Positions 25,341-36,437 of a DNA stretch of 64,000 nucleotides are shown here, piece after piece. The notes beneath the pieces are model-generated. The model saw only the letters and a program-made list of their open reading frames with translations. It was not told where the DNA came from and ran no database searches. Position 1 is the stretch's first letter; each line of letters begins with the position of its first letter. Origin of the DNA: Xanthoparmelia taractica (taxonomy: Eukaryota > Ascomycota > Lecanoromycetes > Lecanorales > Parmeliaceae); the NCBI GenBank assembly GCA_033085395.1, contig JANQBS010000069.1:116536-180535 (forward strand), in the 5' to 3' direction. Position numbers and translations under genes: made by a program.

Positions 25341-26695
25341 CTACAGTTACGCGTCACCAGGCGTCAAAAGTTCCGAGGTTGGTCTTTGATTGATATGGCA
25401 GACCGTGATATTGATGTGTAGTTCAGCCCGCCTCTTATGATCGCTATGCTAATTGGTGACGGGCAGCTGATTTGTGCTGGAGGTTGTCCAGAGGAGACCG
25501 ACAGACCAAATGTTGAGTGAGGCACTGCTCAAAAAATTCTTTCACTGAACTGAGAGGCTCTCGCTAATCTATCCAATCAATGCAGCAGATATTGAATGAT
25601 TGGCTATGCGAAGTTATTTTAGGAATTGAGGCACTGCTACTGAAAACTGTCTCCCCGGACGGAGAGGATCTCGCTAAGCCTTCCAATCAACCCATGGTTG
25701 ATGTGCCAAGAACTGGGCCGTGCTCATAAAAAATTTCCTCCGGGTCGAGGGGCTCTCGCTTGAGCGCCCAATCATTTCAAGCAATGTACTCCGTATCCGC
25801 ATGTGCGATTCCTTGCTCATGGAAAACATGTCAGTACCATCCCCACAGCTTCGAATATTGGGATTTTGCAGCTTTCGTGCTCGAGATGCCTTGATAGACA
25901 ATGCATGAGTAGCACAGACTCATCAGTTACGCGGAGGTTATGGGTCTGTCTAACATTGTGCTAGCGATCGTGCACTTGGCCGCACAATCCGCCGGCGCTA
26001 GGGGGGTGAGAAGGTATGGCGGGTAAGGCGGTAGGAAGGCTTGAGGGCATGGTAGGCAAGAAGGGTACTGGGGCATGGTATGGGGATATGGTGGGATTAG
26101 GTCTCTAGGTGCAAGGAGGCTAGGGAGGGAGACGAGTATTTTGAATATTGGTGAAGGCGGGGTGTAGTGTTGTTTAAAGTAGGTCTATCACTCTCCCCTT
26201 TAACCCTTAGCAACGGCTTTCGAGGTACGGTTTTGTGTTGATATTGTTATTCTGTTGTCTCAGTATCTCGGATGATTGGAAAGCTTGCTTTCTCCCTGCT
26301 CAATTTTTCAGAAATGTAGTGCCAAGATTCAATTGGGGAAATCTTATTCATTTCGGGAAGTAACTAAGTTTCTTGGCTACGAACATCAAATTTTTGTTAG
26401 CAATATCAGTGTTCTCTTCATCTTTCTCTGTTTCTTCTTCAATAAAATTATATCTCAATTAATTCTTAACTTTGGCCTCGCCTCACCTACAGTCAAACGT
26501 GCTGCAATTCGTTATCAAAAGAATCGTGCCCAGCAAGACAACGAGCGTGTCGTCTTATAATTACGCTCTTAAAATCAATTACGATCTCAGAGAAAGACGC
26601 GTCAACGTCGAAATCTACACGATATTACTCTATAATATAAACAGCAGCCTGCAAGACCTTATAGACCTCCTCAATATACACTCGAGGGTCTTAAT

Positions 26696-27379
26696 ATGTC
26701 ACATACCTCACTACTTCCTAGCCCGACACATCGATGGGCTAGCAGCTCTACCTTTCGCGTTCAAGATCCTACGCAACGTCCTACTTTCGATATTTACAAT
26801 ACGCGTCCCTCTATCCCCATACAGCCCTACGACAAATATTCAAGTCATAATCCATTCGAGAATCGTACGAAGCTAGATAACAATAAGGCTGCGCTGCGAC
26901 GAGATCTAGATCATACTAAAGAAGCTCGGATTCGTACGAAGCGAGAGGTTATTGATAATCTATGCGACGATTATATTAATATCGTACGTACTAATAAAGA
27001 GAAGGAACGATACGATAATATACATCCGCAGCTCTTAGATGCTCTAGATAATATATATTATTGGGTTCAGAATAAGTCTCGAAAGGCTTTTTTGTCTAGA
27101 TTTGCCAGTGCCTTACATTATGATAGACATATCTACTCTGCGCTATCTACAGCTATTCGCTATAGCGATCTTATTGCTGTTAGGAAGTTGATCTATGCTG
27201 AGATTTCTGAGCGTTGTAAGGCGTTTATTAGTTATGAGTATTATTGGAGTGATAAAGATGATACGGGGGATCAGGATATTGAGAATAAGGATGAGGATGA
27301 GGATGAGGATAATGATGAGGATGAGGATAAGGATAATATAGCAGAGAATGCTGAGAATCAATCATATCCTCTACTGTAG
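26696..27379 (+). CDS. Unrecognised 227-residue protein with acidic C-terminus
   Basis: An uninterrupted frame of 227 codons. Residues 50-180 are charged and helical in character (for example TKEARIRTKREVIDNLCDDY, then IHPQLLDALDNIYYWVQNKS). Residues 190-215 are almost all Asp/Glu/Asn/Lys, from a GATGAG-type repeat at 27288-27345. The codons are AT-rich (ATA, TAT, AAT are frequent), unlike the flanking genes. The start is uncertain: the frame may be entered by splicing from upstream, where a frame at 26472-26876 overlaps. It may belong to a repeat or mobile element; I recognise no domain. Confidence 0.4.
   Translation: MSHTSLLPSPTHRWASSSTFRVQDPTQRPTFDIYNTRPSIPIQPYDKYSSHNPFENRTKLDNNKAALRRDLDHTKEARIRTKREVIDNLCDDYINIVRTNKEKERYDNIHPQLLDALDNIYYWVQNKSRKAFLSRFASALHYDRHIYSALSTAIRYSDLIAVRKLIYAEISERCKAFISYEYYWSDKDDTGDQDIENKDEDEDEDNDEDEDKDNIAENAENQSYPLL
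27288..27345. repeat. GATGAG-type hexanucleotide repeat
   Basis: Imperfect GATGAG/GATAAG units encode the acidic tail of the overlapping frame. Confidence 0.8.
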
Positions 27380-27729
27380 CTATGCTGAAGAATATTGATC
27401 CACTCCGTGTTTTCCCCACATCCTTGGCTAGCTTTCCACTCCTGGGTAGCCCGCGCCCCCAGCACATATTACCCCTCCCGGATGGTTGCCCAGACGATGC
27501 GCCGGAAATCGTACCTAAAGTAGGTTCAGGAGTTTGAGCGCCAACCTCCGTAAATCTGTAGTACATTCAAAGCATTCAAGTTGATCGCCGTTGTGTCGTA
27601 TCCTGCAAATTATGATTACTCAGAGAGTCGTACTAGTGTCTCGTCAACTTGCCCCCTAATTTAATCTTTAAATGGTGAGTACCCTCTGGCGGACCCTTCC
27701 TCAGCCTTCCACTAGCTCGTTATCTCTAC

Positions 27730-30700
27730 TCAGGCATCAGTACCATCATTGCAGGAGGTTGGAGTCCCCATCCAATCCATCGAGACCTCACGAGCCCCTT
27801 GCGCTGTCTCTTGCCCGTTGGACGCATCAAAAAGATCTGTATTGAGCCCTTGATCGGGTTGCTTCCCATCCGTCATTCGCAATGCCGGGTACTGCTGCTG
27901 CAAAGCTTCTGGCAGTAGTGAGAGGTCATCCGGGGTGGCGTCTGGGAGATTCTGGGGTGTAACATTGCTAGTTTGGATCTGGTGGCCATTGACACGCTGA
28001 CGTTCCTCGTCACGTAAGGGCCGGATACAGATGCGGCCATGTACACTGCCAAAGTGTTGGCCGAGAGTGTCTGCTCGCGCAAACTTTCTACCACAACCCC
28101 ATGAACCTCCTAGACGTAGTTCACCCAGGCAAACAAAAGGTCTTTCTCCGGTATGGCGCTTTTCATGTCTCTTACGATCCATCGAACGTGTGAACGCTTT
28201 CCCGCACACAGTGCAAACGAACGGCCGTTCATCAGTATGTGTTCGTAGATGGTTACGAAGAGAGGTGGATCTCGTGAACTTCTTGGAACACACTGTACAT
28301 TGGAATGACTGGCGAGGTTTCGGTTCCTTGACCTTAAAAAATTTCCAAGAGAGGGCGCCGGGGTCAGGATGATTGATTAACATGTGCTTCTTCAACTCCT
28401 TTTCGGAGCTAAAGCCAATTTGAACTCTAGAGCATCCTGTTTCGGTACAACAGAATGGTCTTTCGTGTCTTTCCACGTGGCCATCCCGAAGCTTTGCGCT
28501 TAAGAAGCCTTCATGAAAATAGAAACAAGCGTGCTTCGGGCATTTGAACCAATTTCGTCCATAGTAAGTCTCCAACTCCTTTGCCATGTCGGCAGAGCTC
28601 AACGTACCCGCTAATTGCTCCATCGCGGTCCGAACGTTGGACATGATGTCGCCTAGAGCGCCCAGTGTACTGAGACCTTCTTCATTGATTCTTGTTGTTC
28701 TTGTTTCCTTGACCAGTAGCCGTATCGTTTCCAACAACGAACGACTCGCGCTCGATTCCGAATTGAGCATAGAAGATTGCGGAAGCACATCCTGCTCTCT
28801 ATCGAATTCTCCGTACTTTGCAGTATATTCATCTATGGTGGAGGCAAGATTCTGAAGATGAAGCCGATCATCGCTTGAAATAGATTCAAGGTGATCAACC
28901 CAGTGCAGAGCGGCATACTCCTGAAAGGCGTAGGAGCCGTTGAGGATATACTCACGCAGTTCATCATACTCTAGATCGTCGTCAAAAAATTCGAACACTA
29001 AGTAGCGCATGCACAGCAGAGCTATCTCTTTCTCAACTTCTGTTACCTGCACATGGCTTTCTTGGGCAAGATAACTGCAGATCATCAGCCATATTCTTCG
29101 CCATCCATGGTACATTACTCGCATTCTTGCAGTTCTATGTACAAGGTCTAGCCTATCCCCCGGTCGGATTTCGAGCAAAGATCCGCATAGCTCCCTCGCA
29201 TTGACACGAAGTCGTCGGGCGTCGAAATCAACTGACTCCTCTTTGAGATCAATGGACACAGCGCACTGGATCTCGTGCCACTTCAATGGCCTTTTGGCAC
29301 ATACAACCCAGCCTAGTAGTCTTTTCGCCATGGCCCGCTCTGCAGCGTTTGGGTTGCTTAGGACACGGTCCACGACCCGCCCGTAACTAGAGCAATGTCG
29401 AGAATATCAGCTTTCTTATTCACATATGACCGCGCCCAGTTACGCCTGCAGTAAGCGAAGCATATAACAATGCATGAGATCTGGAGGGATAGCGGAATGA
29501 TAGAACGCCCTCCCCCCAACCAAAAAAAAATCAATTCTCCAGACGCTTACGCTTGATCAAGGCCATGGGGGAATCTCGCGGGCTGAAGCTCCTCGGACAG
29601 ATCAGCGCGGGTTGTCTGACCATAGAGATTCGTGAGGACCAGCTTCGCAAATAGAAACATTCCTTGCTTGGTCAGCATACTCTCGTGAGCATCCTGGAAG
29701 GTTGTACCCACCCTCAGCCCCGTCACACACGACGTTCCTAATGTACCAGCCGTGTTCTTGGGACAAGTCGAACTTCTGCCGAATTCTCTCCGCCCACCAG
29801 CCCGCGAAAATCTGGATATCTTGCCTATTGTCATCCTCTGTCAATCGTACTAATGAGGCCCTCTGTAACGACTGTCTGATGTCGTCTTCATCTTGACTGA
29901 CGAATAGACCACGTAGGAACCCTGGTTGAGTACTTTCGATGATCGATGTAAAGAACGATAATATGGATTTCCTTTCATTTCTTTGGCACTCATCGAGCCC
30001 ATCAATGATTATATATACCTTGGTCAGACTTTTAAGAGCTGTGTCGAGAAGTTCTCTGGACAGTTGCACAGAGACTAACGAGATACTGCCACTTTCAACG
30101 TACTTGTCATAGAGATATGAGACAAGGTCCCTATTCTGGTTCAGAAGCTGAGCAAGAACTGCCCTTGCTAAAGCTATGAACGTATTTCGCTGTTCGTCGA
30201 GGTGCTTACAATAGAAATAAATGGCTGACACCGAGGGTATTTTCGTACAGGTCTCGATGATCGAAGATGCCAGGACAGTTTTCCCTATATAAGTTAGAGA
30301 TTGGGTTAGAAATATGGGGATACGCTTTTACCAGCTCCTGGTATCCCAAGCAGCCACACATAGGGGATCAACGGACTATTAGGGTCAATCCAAGCTTTGA
30401 TTGTTTCATTTTCGAAAATCCAGAGTCCGCTTCCCGGATGTTCGCATCGAGTAGACATAGCTGCTTCTTGGTCTAAAGCGACGTCCGCAGAGGAGAGCCA
30501 GTTTATAATTCCAAGGGCTTTCTCCTTTCGTTCAGCTTCCTCAATCTTCGAGAAAGATTGTCGAAGCTGAGCATAATCTCTCTGATACTGTTGTATTTGA
30601 ACTAAATTTGCCTGACTCTCGATGAGTGCTCTGTGACGACAAAGGTCTTCCAGAATGTGTTGGAATCGAGTCTTAAAGTCTTTCCACGCTGATCGAAAGA

Positions 30701-31366
30701 GTTGCCGCCATGCTAGTTGTTAATGATCAGTATAATACAGGATAGTACCATTGGTGTCTGCCAGAGTCTTTTTCCCACAAACTTACTTACTCGATTTACG
30801 GAATACAGCGAGGGCGCAACGGTGGAATTCTAGTATATCTTTATACACCATTTCAAGGACAAGGCCCATATGCTGGTTGTTTTGGAACAGGGTCCGGTAC
30901 TGTTGCAAAAGAGGAATATTTTCTGCGATTTGTCGATAGGCGTCAAGGAGGATATCGAAAGACTCGGCCCACGAGTGCGCGACCTTCGCATGTCAGCAAT
31001 GCACCTCTGCAACTGACTTAAGCTGAAATGTGTTGGATTTGGAAAAGGAGACTGCTGTCACCTATGGTATACATGGATATTTACCTGGAGCAGAAACTTC
31101 ATCGGTCCCCAGATGAATGGCAGAAATTCTGATGAGTTCATAAAGACTTCGATCACTTTTCCAAAATTATCCATTGCCTCAAGAAAGGATTGGATTCTAG
31201 GCATATTCATCATCTCATTTCGTTTCGCTTGCTGCATCTGTATGGTCAGAATAGCCTTATGAACATCATCAAGGGTGGTGAATTGAAAATCCTGTTTCTG
31301 CTCTGGAGTGAGATGGGACGAGAAGCTGGCGAGAGCGGTCCTAAATCCAATCTCGATTGACGACAT
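27730..31366 (-). CDS. NACHT-type STAND/NLR-like protein with C-terminal C2H2 zinc fingers
   Basis: Six exons: 31085-31366, 30791-30983, 30332-30712, 29712-30284, 29551-29662 and 27730-29386; total 3198 nt (1065 residues). The N-terminal ~250 residues resemble the helical N-domain common to fungal NACHT proteins (FIWGPMKFLLQVAHSWAE). Walker A GIPGAGKT lies at about residues 280-288 and Walker B VYIIIDGLDECQ near 376, followed by a winged-helix-like region. C2H2 fingers follow at about 793-940: two degenerate ones starting CPKHACF and CCTETGC; two classical ones, CTVCSKKFTRSTSLRNHLRTH and CTVCGKAFTRSMDRKRHEKRH; and a last one with a stretched C-x(11)-C spacing. NLRs act as ATP-driven switches; the fingers suggest nucleic-acid binding, which is inference. 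Two introns end in AAG. A short unrecognised intron near residue 600 cannot be excluded. It is head-to-head with the SNF2 gene. Confidence 0.85.
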
Positions 31367-31872
31367 TTCTCCAAGGAACTTGTGGATATGAAGAATCTGA
31401 AAGACCTAAACGTTCTCAAGAAGACATCTTCATGGTGACTGGTCGTGCTATTTATCTTTTGTAGACGTTGTATGGATTCTGATGAGCTGGATGAAAGCAG
31501 CCTGAGCCTCAGCCTGAGCCTCAGCCTGAGCTAATCCTAATTGGTTCAGACTAGGACTATATTAGTACTAGGTGGCCCAGTTGAGGGTGAACCCTTCTAA
31601 GCCGCGCTGGGTACACCTGCATGAGCGCCTTGGGCGCAGTTGCGCTGCCACCACCTTGTATGCCATCATGACAAACCATGCAGTTGTATAATGCTTCTAC
31701 AACCTCAAGAACATTCCTTGTCTATTTGAATGATTGTGCGGTATATCTTTCAAGTCCAGCTTTCGCTATGGAATAGGATGATTAGGTACGTTTGAAGAAA
31801 CGCAAGGTACTTTTGGCAGTTAGTGGAGGGATTTCCTTTGCCGCCAAGTCCCGGCTGAAGCCAAGCTCCGAG
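31367..31872. promoter_or_regulatory. Divergent intergenic region between NLR-zinc finger and SNF2 genes
   Basis: The 506 bp between the two start codons must hold both promoters if the starts are right. It contains a short tandem repeat at 31499-31530 (CAGCCTGAGCCT, about 2.7 units). No specific factor site is identified. Confidence 0.5.
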
Positions 31873-34800
31873 ATGATGGCCGACGGCCCTCGAGACCAGG
31901 CAGAAATTGGAGGAATCCCATTAACGAGCAATGCTATGTAAGTATGACTTCAATACGCCGTTCCTGAAAGTATTTTGTAAGCATCAAATGACCAGGACTT
32001 GAAGACATCGGCCTACATATCACCAGGATAGTCAAGTACCGAGTCTTGCGGGAAACCAGTATGCCGAAGGTCAAGGGAACAACCAATTGTATCTCAACCA
32101 CGAAACTTCCTGGAGCTACGGTAGTCGCTTATCAGACGCCGAATTTGGAGTTATTCCGAACCTTCTACCCACGACATCAGAGGGAGAGTACTGGTACTCT
32201 GGAGTAGACCCGCTTCTCGAGGACCCAACTGGACCTCAATGGCCGCACTGGAATACTCACCCAACAATAGTCGGCAGCGAAGGCTTTGGACAACCCCCTC
32301 AGGGGTCTCAGATATCTAGCCATGGCTTTACAGAATGGTTTGGTGCGTCAAATGAGCAACACTATGGGACTCACGGTGTGGGCAAGGAAGCATCCGAACA
32401 GCTCTTGTGTTTTGGCATGGTAAGGATGAAACGATGGTCGAAGGAACTTTCTTGTCAGGATGCCCTAAGAACACCCAATCATTTAGATACTGACTTCTCC
32501 AACCCTTTTTATCATCTCCTGAATCAAGTGATCTTACACCCCAAAACCGATTTTCGTACTAGCCCGTTCCTCCAAAGTCGCTAACTCTTACGCTAGATCC
32601 ACAATGCTAGGGCCAAAGCGAACGGTAAGAGCGTCAGCTTCTTAGACAGAGAAGGTGCGCCACTATCGGCTATAGGGCTTTATCACTTCGAGCTTGTCCA
32701 TCAAGGTCGTTGCTTTCTGCTACACTCACCTCTAGTGGGCAACGTTGCAGTCCTCAATGAGCAGACCGGCCAGATTATAAAGGGCCTTCAAGAACTCTGT
32801 TCTATTTCTTTTGATGCCTACTCTCCTGTTGATCAATGGAACAAATTAGGCCAAAGCCCCAATAAGACTGATAAAGATGTCTACCTCTCTGTGGATATCA
32901 ACTTATACGGCTTTGAGAAGGCTCGCAGTGCCGTAGGTCAATATCTTTCATCCAAACATACGTATCTGCAACACCCAAGCTATCAGGATGAGAACACACT
33001 TTACGACAACCCTCACTTCTTACAAATCCCTGGGGTAACGCCCGATATAGAAACCGAAACCCTGGATACGGCAGTCCTTGGAGATGAGATTGTCAACGTG
33101 GATGGCGAAAATTCAAAAATTTCGACACAAATCAAACTTGATGAAACAATGACAGCTGTTTTTGAGTCCCTGACCAGATTGAAATATTTGAAGAGATTGG
33201 AAGCAGACAACCGGGTCAGGACTCCGCTGCTACCGTGAGTGATTGCATAAAGCGTACAGACCTCCTAACAACGAACCCCTGTGCTTCTTTCCAAGCGTCA
33301 GAGAGGATTTCTCGCTCTGAAGAATTCCGGAGTGCCTCACCTTGCCTACAGTAGCGTCCTCTTTTGATATCGCCTGTACCTATCGATCTCGATCTAAAAA
33401 TATTGCTTATTTGGATTCTGTGTCCTAGAAAAGGCTGACTATGATGGAACAGGCATCAGAAAGAGGCCTTAGATTTTATGGCCCAGAGAGAATTCGGCCC
33501 CGTACCAGACAATTACTCGCTATGGGAACGCAGCGCTGTTAATGGTCAAGACATGTGAGTTTCATAATTTATCGAATACGACCAATACACTGACTTCCGT
33601 AGATTCCAGAATAAGATCAATGGCATCAAGAGTTCCAACCTCCCTATCGAAACTGGGGGTTTGATCGCAGATGACATGGGGTTGGGAAAGACCTTGACTG
33701 TCCTTGCAGGAATATTACGGACATTGGAAAGAGCGCGAACATTCGTGGAAGAAACCTGGGTCATGTTCAGGCAACACGGACATAACGATGGTTTCGTACA
33801 GGTTCCATCACGGTCCTCCTTGGTCTTAGTTCCGACACCTTGCAAGTTACAATATTTGATAAAGCCGATACGATACAGGAAACTAATACTCTCACAGTAT
33901 TGCTTGAAGAATGGTCACGAGAAATATACAGGTAAGCCGTCAGGGCTAAATGTGGATCAGATTTGGCGGACGATTGTCTGACAGATGATAGACATCTTGA
34001 TGAAGGGCTGAAAGTCATTATCTACCATGGCCGAGGCCGAGAAGTTGATCCAATGGTTTTGGCAGACTCTGATATTGTTTTGAGCACCTATCACACTATC
34101 GCAGCCGAGGCTACAGACTCAGAAAGTGCACTGTTCCGGATCAAATGGTTTCGGATTATCCTTGACGAAGGTATGAGTCAGTAGCAGAGTATGGCAAAGT
34201 ATAATTCTTACATCGACTGCTAGCTCACATTATCCGCCGGACATCCACCAAATTGTTTCGAGCAGTATCTAAGCTTTCTGCCCACTTCCGCTGGTGTTTA
34301 ACCGGTACACCAATACAGAACCGTCTAGAAGATATTGGATCCTTATTAACGTTCCTTCGTATCGTTCCATTTGACGACATGCTGGAGTTCCGTCACCATA
34401 TTATCTCGCCGATCCTCAAAAGCACCGGCGTTGGGACGTACAATCTCCGCTTATTATTGGATTCCATCTGTTTACGCCGAACCAAGATGCTTCTAAACCT
34501 TCCTACTCTACATGATCAGCCTCGTCTATTGGATCTCTCCCACAGAGAAAGAAATATGTACGAAGCAACACAGAAAATGATAGCGCAGGCAATTAAACAG
34601 CAAGTCATGACCGAAAAATCGAGTAAGGCGTATCTGGGGATCTTCCAACTTCAACTGCAATCACGTCGTATATGTAACCACGGTACCTTTCTCAACGCAT
34701 GTACAGGCATCTTTGGAGATGCCCCCTTTGATCCTGAGGAAGCAATCGCAGTCTTACAGGACACTACAGACGCAAGCTGTGCATATTGCGGACTTAAGTC

Positions 34801-35609
34801 CTCCAATATGGCTAGTTCCAAGAAGCGGAAAGGCTATCTCACCACTTGTGGTCATTTACTGTGCTCGAAATGTGTTCCACGCTTTGAAGCGGCTTTGAGC
34901 ACTTCGGTGGAAAGTAACAACTTCCAGTGTCCCTTGTGTCCCGAAAAGGTCACGAAGAACTATCTACTCCAACCAAGACCTCGGTCTAAAATGGGGGATG
35001 AACTACCAGACAAGATTTCCTACGCTGTAGAATTTGACGATAACGGGATTTCGACTAAAATCTCTAGAATGATAGAGGATATTAAAGAGAATATAACGAA
35101 GGGCAAAGGGTACGACATGGGAGGCCAAAGTATTACATTTCCCTTGATGGCGCTGACATTAACTCCAGTATCGTCTTTTCATGTTGGACAAGATCCCTAG
35201 ATCTCGTTGGCAAGCTCCTCGTAGCTCACCAGATACCCTATCTACGCTTGGACGGGTCCCAGTCCACACAACAGAGACAGCGAACTCTCGATGATTTCGA
35301 CTCAGATCCTTCTATCCATGTCCTCATCATGACGACAGGAACAGGAGCAGTCGGGTGCGTCACTGTCTCAACTCGAACACGACTTCTGCTAATGCCCCAA
35401 GGCTAAACTTAACCATGGCTAATTTCGTCTACATTCTCGAACCGCAATGGAATCCTACGGTCGAGGAGCAGGCGATTGCTCGCGTCTTGAGACTTGGGCA
35501 GAAAAAGAATGTTTGGGTCATTCGTTATATCATGAGGTCTACCATAGAGGAGGTCAGGCTCTCCATCCATGAAATCGTCTCAGCACCGGAAAAAGCTGAC
35601 CTCTCGTAG
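31873..35609 (+). CDS. SNF2-family ATPase with embedded RING finger (RAD5/SHPRH-like architecture)
   Basis: Ten exons: 31873-31937, 32005-32419, 32597-33234, 33453-33554, 33603-33841, 33898-33931, 33992-34170, 34224-35109, 35169-35354 and 35402-35609; sum 2952 nt (983 residues). Helicase motifs appear in order: DDMGLGKT (about 427), SLVLVPTPLLLEEW (Ia), DEAH (about 557), LTGTPIQN (about 583), a C3HC4 RING finger (about 742-800: CAYC, CGHLLCSKC, CPLC), then the C-terminal helicase lobe with VFSCWT, LDGS, GTGAVGLNL and ARVLRLGQ. Such proteins remodel chromatin or act in DNA repair in the nucleus; the RING predicts E3 ubiquitin ligase activity. The intron at 33842-33897 is GC-AG (donor GCAAGT). 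The N-terminal third is poorly conserved. No lesion is seen. Confidence 0.88.
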
Positions 35610-36437
35610 GTCATGCGTACTCAACAAGCGCAAAAATTGGCACTTGCACAAGTCGGATGGGATCAAGGGTCTGCTTCTTAAGCAGCTTGAGTCTTGCTAT
35701 CGAGATGCATAAGAAGAGGCTGGACACTTTGCAGCAAAGGGGCGATGTACTCAGAAGAGCCGATAATATCGGACATCAGTCCGAGGGCAACGTCCGGTTC
35801 TTGTTACATAACAGCACCACGTCACCGACCGGCCAGCCGGTCCCGTTCGTTACCTTTGTTCAATCAACCCTCCACGGTGCTCTCGTGGGCGGGATTTCGC
35901 GGCCTCGATGGCCAGGTCTGCGGTCTTCACGGAGGCACAGTTCTGTAGCGCGTGCGGGGTTACGTCTGGTGCGTGTGCGCCTGCTGCTTGAGATGTATGG
36001 AGCCTACGTAGTCGGCCTCCGCTGGGAAGGGTGGCTGGAGGGAAATCCAAAGTGCGGACGATGCAGAAGGGGGAGGGAATCTGTACGCTTAGTGTATTGA
36101 TTTTTACGTACAGTGAAGTAATATGACATTGCGGTTTATCATCGTAGTCCGGCCTCTTGTTACATTCGCCAGGCCAGTCAGACAGAATCAACGCGAGGCT
36201 ACTGTTCAGATGCACTCGTCTTTGCAAATCGGACAGGGAGCGTGAGATGTACAATACACTCTAATCTATTCCGCGTCTCACCTGCAGCAAAGGAACTTGC
36301 GCCGCTTGTGTGCAATTTAGGTAAAGAAATAAGACAGATTTGGTTGAGCCGTGAAGAAAGTATCCAGTGAGGCTGGATGACTATTCTCTTGGCTTGAGAG
36401 GCCCAAATTTTCTTCCTTCTACACCCGTTGGTCCCAG
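35610..36437. other. No supported gene
   Basis: Intergenic. The frame at 35657-36100 follows directly on the SNF2 gene but shows no domain and is probably its 3' flank. Confidence 0.5.

Larger units (their letters stand above)
24459..26275. other. Intergenic region with interstitial telomere repeat and inverted-repeat element
   Basis: No gene is seen. The notable contents are listed separately. From 25.35 to 26.27 kb the base composition returns to normal, with a G-rich patch near 26.0-26.16 kb. Confidence 0.5.

Noticed and set aside
32420..32596. Coding continuation of the SNF2 exon to the TAA at 32582
   Set aside because: Splicing this 177 bp out joins CFGM to IHNARAK in phase and is needed for the complete gene length.
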